DNA of 29,251 bases from a virus: the IMG/VR virus record IMGVR_UViG_3300025442_000012, positions 1 through 29,251 of that record. The stretch is one strand, 5' to 3'. Position 1 is the stretch's first letter. Every line of letters starts with the position of its first letter. The notes beneath the pieces were generated by a model. It did no database searches. It had not been told where the DNA came from and saw nothing but the letters and a program-made list of their open reading frames with translations. Below are positions 27,466 to 29,251 of this stretch, piece by piece. Both the position numbers and the translations under genes were made by a program.

Positions 27466-27676
27466 CATACTCCGCATTTTCATCTTCATCCATAACATCA
27501 GCAATACTATCAAGTGCATTTGCAATATTATCTAAAGTTAATACTACCGAATCCAAAACACCTGTTACATAAGCTGAATTTTCTTCATCCAATCCATCAA
27601 TAGGTACTTTATTATTAAAATCAGACAAATCAGTTGAAATATCATCCAACTTTTCAATATATTTTCGAATCTTCAT
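27437..27676 (-). CDS. Small acidic helical protein, 79 aa
   Basis: ATG 27676 has GGGAG 9 bases upstream and lies about 20 bases after the -10 box, which decides the start against an in-frame position at 27694. The product (KIRKYIEKLDDISTDLSDFN, then LTLDNIANALDSIADVMDED) is acidic and amphipathic, perhaps a coiled coil. Function unknown. First gene of the run downstream of the RNR gene. Confidence 0.6.
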   Translation of the reverse strand: MKIRKYIEKLDDISTDLSDFNNKVPIDGLDEENSAYVTGVLDSVVLTLDNIANALDSIADVMDEDENAEYDEFVGSSKK

Positions 27677-27696
27677 TTTTATATACTCCCGCAATT

Positions 27697-27725
27697 ATAA
27701 TAGCATAAAAATGTTAAATTGTCAA
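27697..27725 (-). promoter_or_regulatory. Sigma70 promoter with extended -10
   Basis: TTGACA (27725-27720), 17 bases, TATTAT (27702-27697), with TG one base before the -10 box, on the minus strand. It starts within the last gap after the RNR stop codon. Confidence 0.8.
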
Positions 27726-27727
27726 AT

Positions 27728-28387
27728 CTATAATTCGCATGAATTTCCTACGCAGGCAAAGTCTTTAGAATGAACAGTTTGATCATCTAATTCATATTTG
27801 GTTATTTGTGACCAATCAATATTTTTAGGCATTTTATCTAATGCTTCATTATATTGTTGTTCCGTTATTTCTTCATAGGGCGCTTGACGATATGATCCAT
27901 TATCAAATGGTAAAAATGCTACTCCACTTAATTCATCAAAATTTTTATAGACATAGGCGCCAACTTCTAACCATTCCGATTCACGAACATATACCGTTAT
28001 AGATGTTTTATGTTCGCACCAATTTTTTTGATAAATCATAGCCAAACGCAATTGGTCTAAAGCACTTAAATCATTCCGTAAAATAGCAGTATCAGGAGAT
28101 TTCATAGGGAATGAAAATACATCCGTTTGATCGGGATGTGTTACATCATCTTCAACTGGCACTCCAGCATTTCTCATTAATTTAGAAACTGGATCTTTTT
28201 TATCTGCGCGCGCGCGTCTAATATAAAATTGAGAATATCTTGGATGAATACCACTTGCTGAATCTACTAATTGTGAAACCGTATTATGTGATATAATTCC
28301 ATTAGATAATTGATAACAGTGAGAATTTTCAACTTCAATATCTACTGTAAAATCTTTTTCCACTTTATGTATTGAAACTATTTTCAT
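27728..28387 (-). CDS. nrdJ: C-terminal split intein half fused to C-terminal part of class II ribonucleotide reductase
   Basis: Residues 1-35 are a C-intein: block F (FTVDIEVENSHCYQL) and block G (GIISHN) with terminal His34-Asn35 and Thr36 as the +1 residue. From Thr36 the extein is the C-terminus of an adenosylcobalamin-dependent ribonucleoside-triphosphate reductase: TVSQLVDSASGIHPRYSQFY, FSFPMKSPDTAILRNDL, WCEHKTSITVYVRESEW, VAFLPFDNGSYRQAPY, and the redox pair Cys212/Cys217 (CVGNSC) next to the end. The intein sits in the conserved PEG/TVSQL loop. ATG 28387 overlaps the HNH stop (ATGA), so the two are coupled. The mature enzyme, made by trans-splicing, would reduce ribonucleotides for phage DNA synthesis and need B12. 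Confidence 0.9.
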   Translation of the reverse strand: MKIVSIHKVEKDFTVDIEVENSHCYQLSNGIISHNTVSQLVDSASGIHPRYSQFYIRRARADKKDPVSKLMRNAGVPVEDDVTHPDQTDVFSFPMKSPDTAILRNDLSALDQLRLAMIYQKNWCEHKTSITVYVRESEWLEVGAYVYKNFDELSGVAFLPFDNGSYRQAPYEEITEQQYNEALDKMPKNIDWSQITKYELDDQTVHSKDFACVGNSCEL

Positions 28388-29019
28388 TTTCTACCTTTTC
28401 TAAATTGAGGATTTAATTTTAAAAATTTATCAAATGATAATGATTCTTGTTCTTTTTTAGTGTATTTAAAATTATTAATTCCATTACTATACCATTTAAA
28501 TCCTTTATTTTTTGGACCACCAATTTTTCCAAATTTACTTTGATTTTTAGAATCTTTAAATACTGGTGAAGACTTTCCTCCCATTGAACATATTTCTAAA
28601 TGTTTTTCTTTATCAAAATGATAATATTTATGAAATCCTAAACCCAATTCAGATTGAATTTTACCACCAACTTTACCACCCATTGATGCCCATAATTTTC
28701 TTTTATTTTTATTTGTGGTACATATTCCAATTTTTAATTTTTTAACTTTGGCACCACCTATTTTACCACCTTCACCAGATGATATTTTATGTGCTTCAGT
28801 AAAATTATAACCTATCATATAAAAAGAACATAAATCTTTAAAATTTCCATATCGTATATAACGAAATAGGTGTTCCAATTTATGTTCTTCTTTAGTAAAT
28901 GCTACCAAATTTTCAATATCATTGGTGCCACCATCAAACGATGGTTTAATATGATGAACTTCCATTTTATTCGGAAGAATTATATTATAATAATTTTCAT
29001 ATATTTTTCTTGCGGTCAT
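28384..29019 (-). CDS. HNH homing endonuclease gene between the two intein halves
   Basis: The N-terminus has the HNH core: MEVHHIKPSFDGGTNDIENL with His22/His23 and Asn37, then EEHKLEH with His46. The rest (residues 60-211) is Gly/Lys-rich with repeated GGK segments (GGKIGGAKVKKLK, MGGKVGGKIQSELG, FGKIGGPKNKG), a DNA-binding style seen in phage HNH enzymes. It starts at ATG 29019 overlapping the stop of the N-intein gene and ends overlapping the start of the C-intein gene (both ATGA). This fits the fractured-gene arrangement described for phage-like split inteins, where a free endonuclease gene spreads the broken gene. Confidence 0.88.
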   Translation of the reverse strand: MTARKIYENYYNIILPNKMEVHHIKPSFDGGTNDIENLVAFTKEEHKLEHLFRYIRYGNFKDLCSFYMIGYNFTEAHKISSGEGGKIGGAKVKKLKIGICTTNKNKRKLWASMGGKVGGKIQSELGLGFHKYYHFDKEKHLEICSMGGKSSPVFKDSKNQSKFGKIGGPKNKGFKWYSNGINNFKYTKKEQESLSFDKFLKLNPQFRKGRK

Positions 29020-29251
29020 AATTCTATCAATTCATCATCCACAGTTAATTCATCTACTCTTTTCCAACCAGTTTTAGTTAATAATTTATGGTTTGGAGTA
29101 AATTTATATTTTTTACCATCTATACATTCAATTTCATATAAATCATCAATACCATTAATATATAATTTAGTTATTTCTTGTTCATTATTATTATCATCAA
29201 ATACATTTATTTTTACTTTTGGTATAATCCATTTTTCTTGACAAGTTTTTA
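29016..29251 (-). CDS. nrdJ: N-terminal split intein half, 3' end of the RNR N-terminal gene (partial)
   Basis: The 77 residues seen end in TKTGWKRVDELTVDDELIEL and TGA. Block B is clear in YKFTPNHKLLTKTGWKRV (Thr-Pro-Asn-His). The preceding part (QEKWIIPKVKINVFDDNNNE) resembles the middle of NrdJ-type split N-inteins. Block A with the first Cys and the RNR N-extein lie beyond the window. The TGA overlaps the HNH start codon. Confidence 0.85.
   Translation of the reverse strand, partial: KTCQEKWIIPKVKINVFDDNNNEQEITKLYINGIDDLYEIECIDGKKYKFTPNHKLLTKTGWKRVDELTVDDELIEL

Noticed and set aside
28870-29241. 123-codon plus-strand frame across the HNH/N-intein junction
   Set aside because: Both opposing frames have clear family motifs, and this one has none.
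1-29251. CRISPR array or insertion sequence
   Set aside because: No regularly spaced repeats and no transposase-like protein or terminal repeats were found.

Overview
The window is part of a large, strongly AT-rich tailed phage of the T4 superfamily (myovirus). This rests on recognisable T4-type genes: gp27-like hub, gp53, gp48/gp54-like tube cap, gp4 head completion, gp19-like tube, gp26-like hub protein, gp32 ssDNA-binding protein, gp59 helicase loader, gp33 late co-activator and RNase H. The local order rnh ... 33-59-32 follows T4, and T4-type late promoters (TATAAATA) occur alongside near-consensus sigma70 promoters (TTGACA-17-TATAAT). The host is unknown. A secreted protein at 485-1561 recalls Acidobacteriota surface/secreted domains from memory, and the tmRNA is of the circularly permuted kind known from alphaproteobacteria, some cyanobacteria and some betaproteobacteria. 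These two hints do not agree.

Layout. 1-5995 (minus): small unknown genes, a secreted protein, then baseplate genes (gp27 split by a -1 frame change, gp53, gp48-like) with a GIY-YIG endonuclease gene between them. 6019-11999 (plus): gp4, an unknown conserved gene, tail tube, gp26-like gene with a probable -1 frameshift extension, a small membrane protein, and a 930-residue tape-measure/hub candidate with a T4-type lysozyme domain. 12023-14901 (minus): gp32-gp59-gp33 and small genes. 15011-17474 (minus): an accessory block with a SleB-like hydrolase, a GIY-YIG remnant, a permuted tmRNA gene, other structured RNA, tRNA-Pro(UGG), a tiny membrane protein, SprT and a DUF6433-like gene. 17534-18433: RNase H. 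18615-27676 (minus, one FmdB-like gene on plus): small unknowns, zinc-ribbon proteins, a decayed polynucleotide kinase, PD-(D/E)XK nuclease, MazG, metallophosphoesterase and a second GIY-YIG endonuclease. 27728-29251 (minus): an adenosylcobalamin-type (class II) ribonucleotide reductase gene broken by a split intein, with an HNH endonuclease gene between the two intein halves.

How it works together. Early genes appear to be read by the host polymerase from strong sigma70 promoters. Late genes use TATAAATA elements that would need a gp55-type sigma plus gp33. In about ten cases the start codon lies only 5-6 bases after the -10 or late element, which points to leaderless mRNAs. Replication (gp32, gp59, RNase H), nucleotide supply (class II RNR, MazG), translation support (tmRNA, tRNA-Pro) and tail assembly are all represented. 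At least five pieces of homing-endonuclease machinery, whole or decayed, show heavy invasion by mobile genes.

Limits: everything was read by eye. Family names rest on motif recognition, not searches, and RNA folds were paired by hand.
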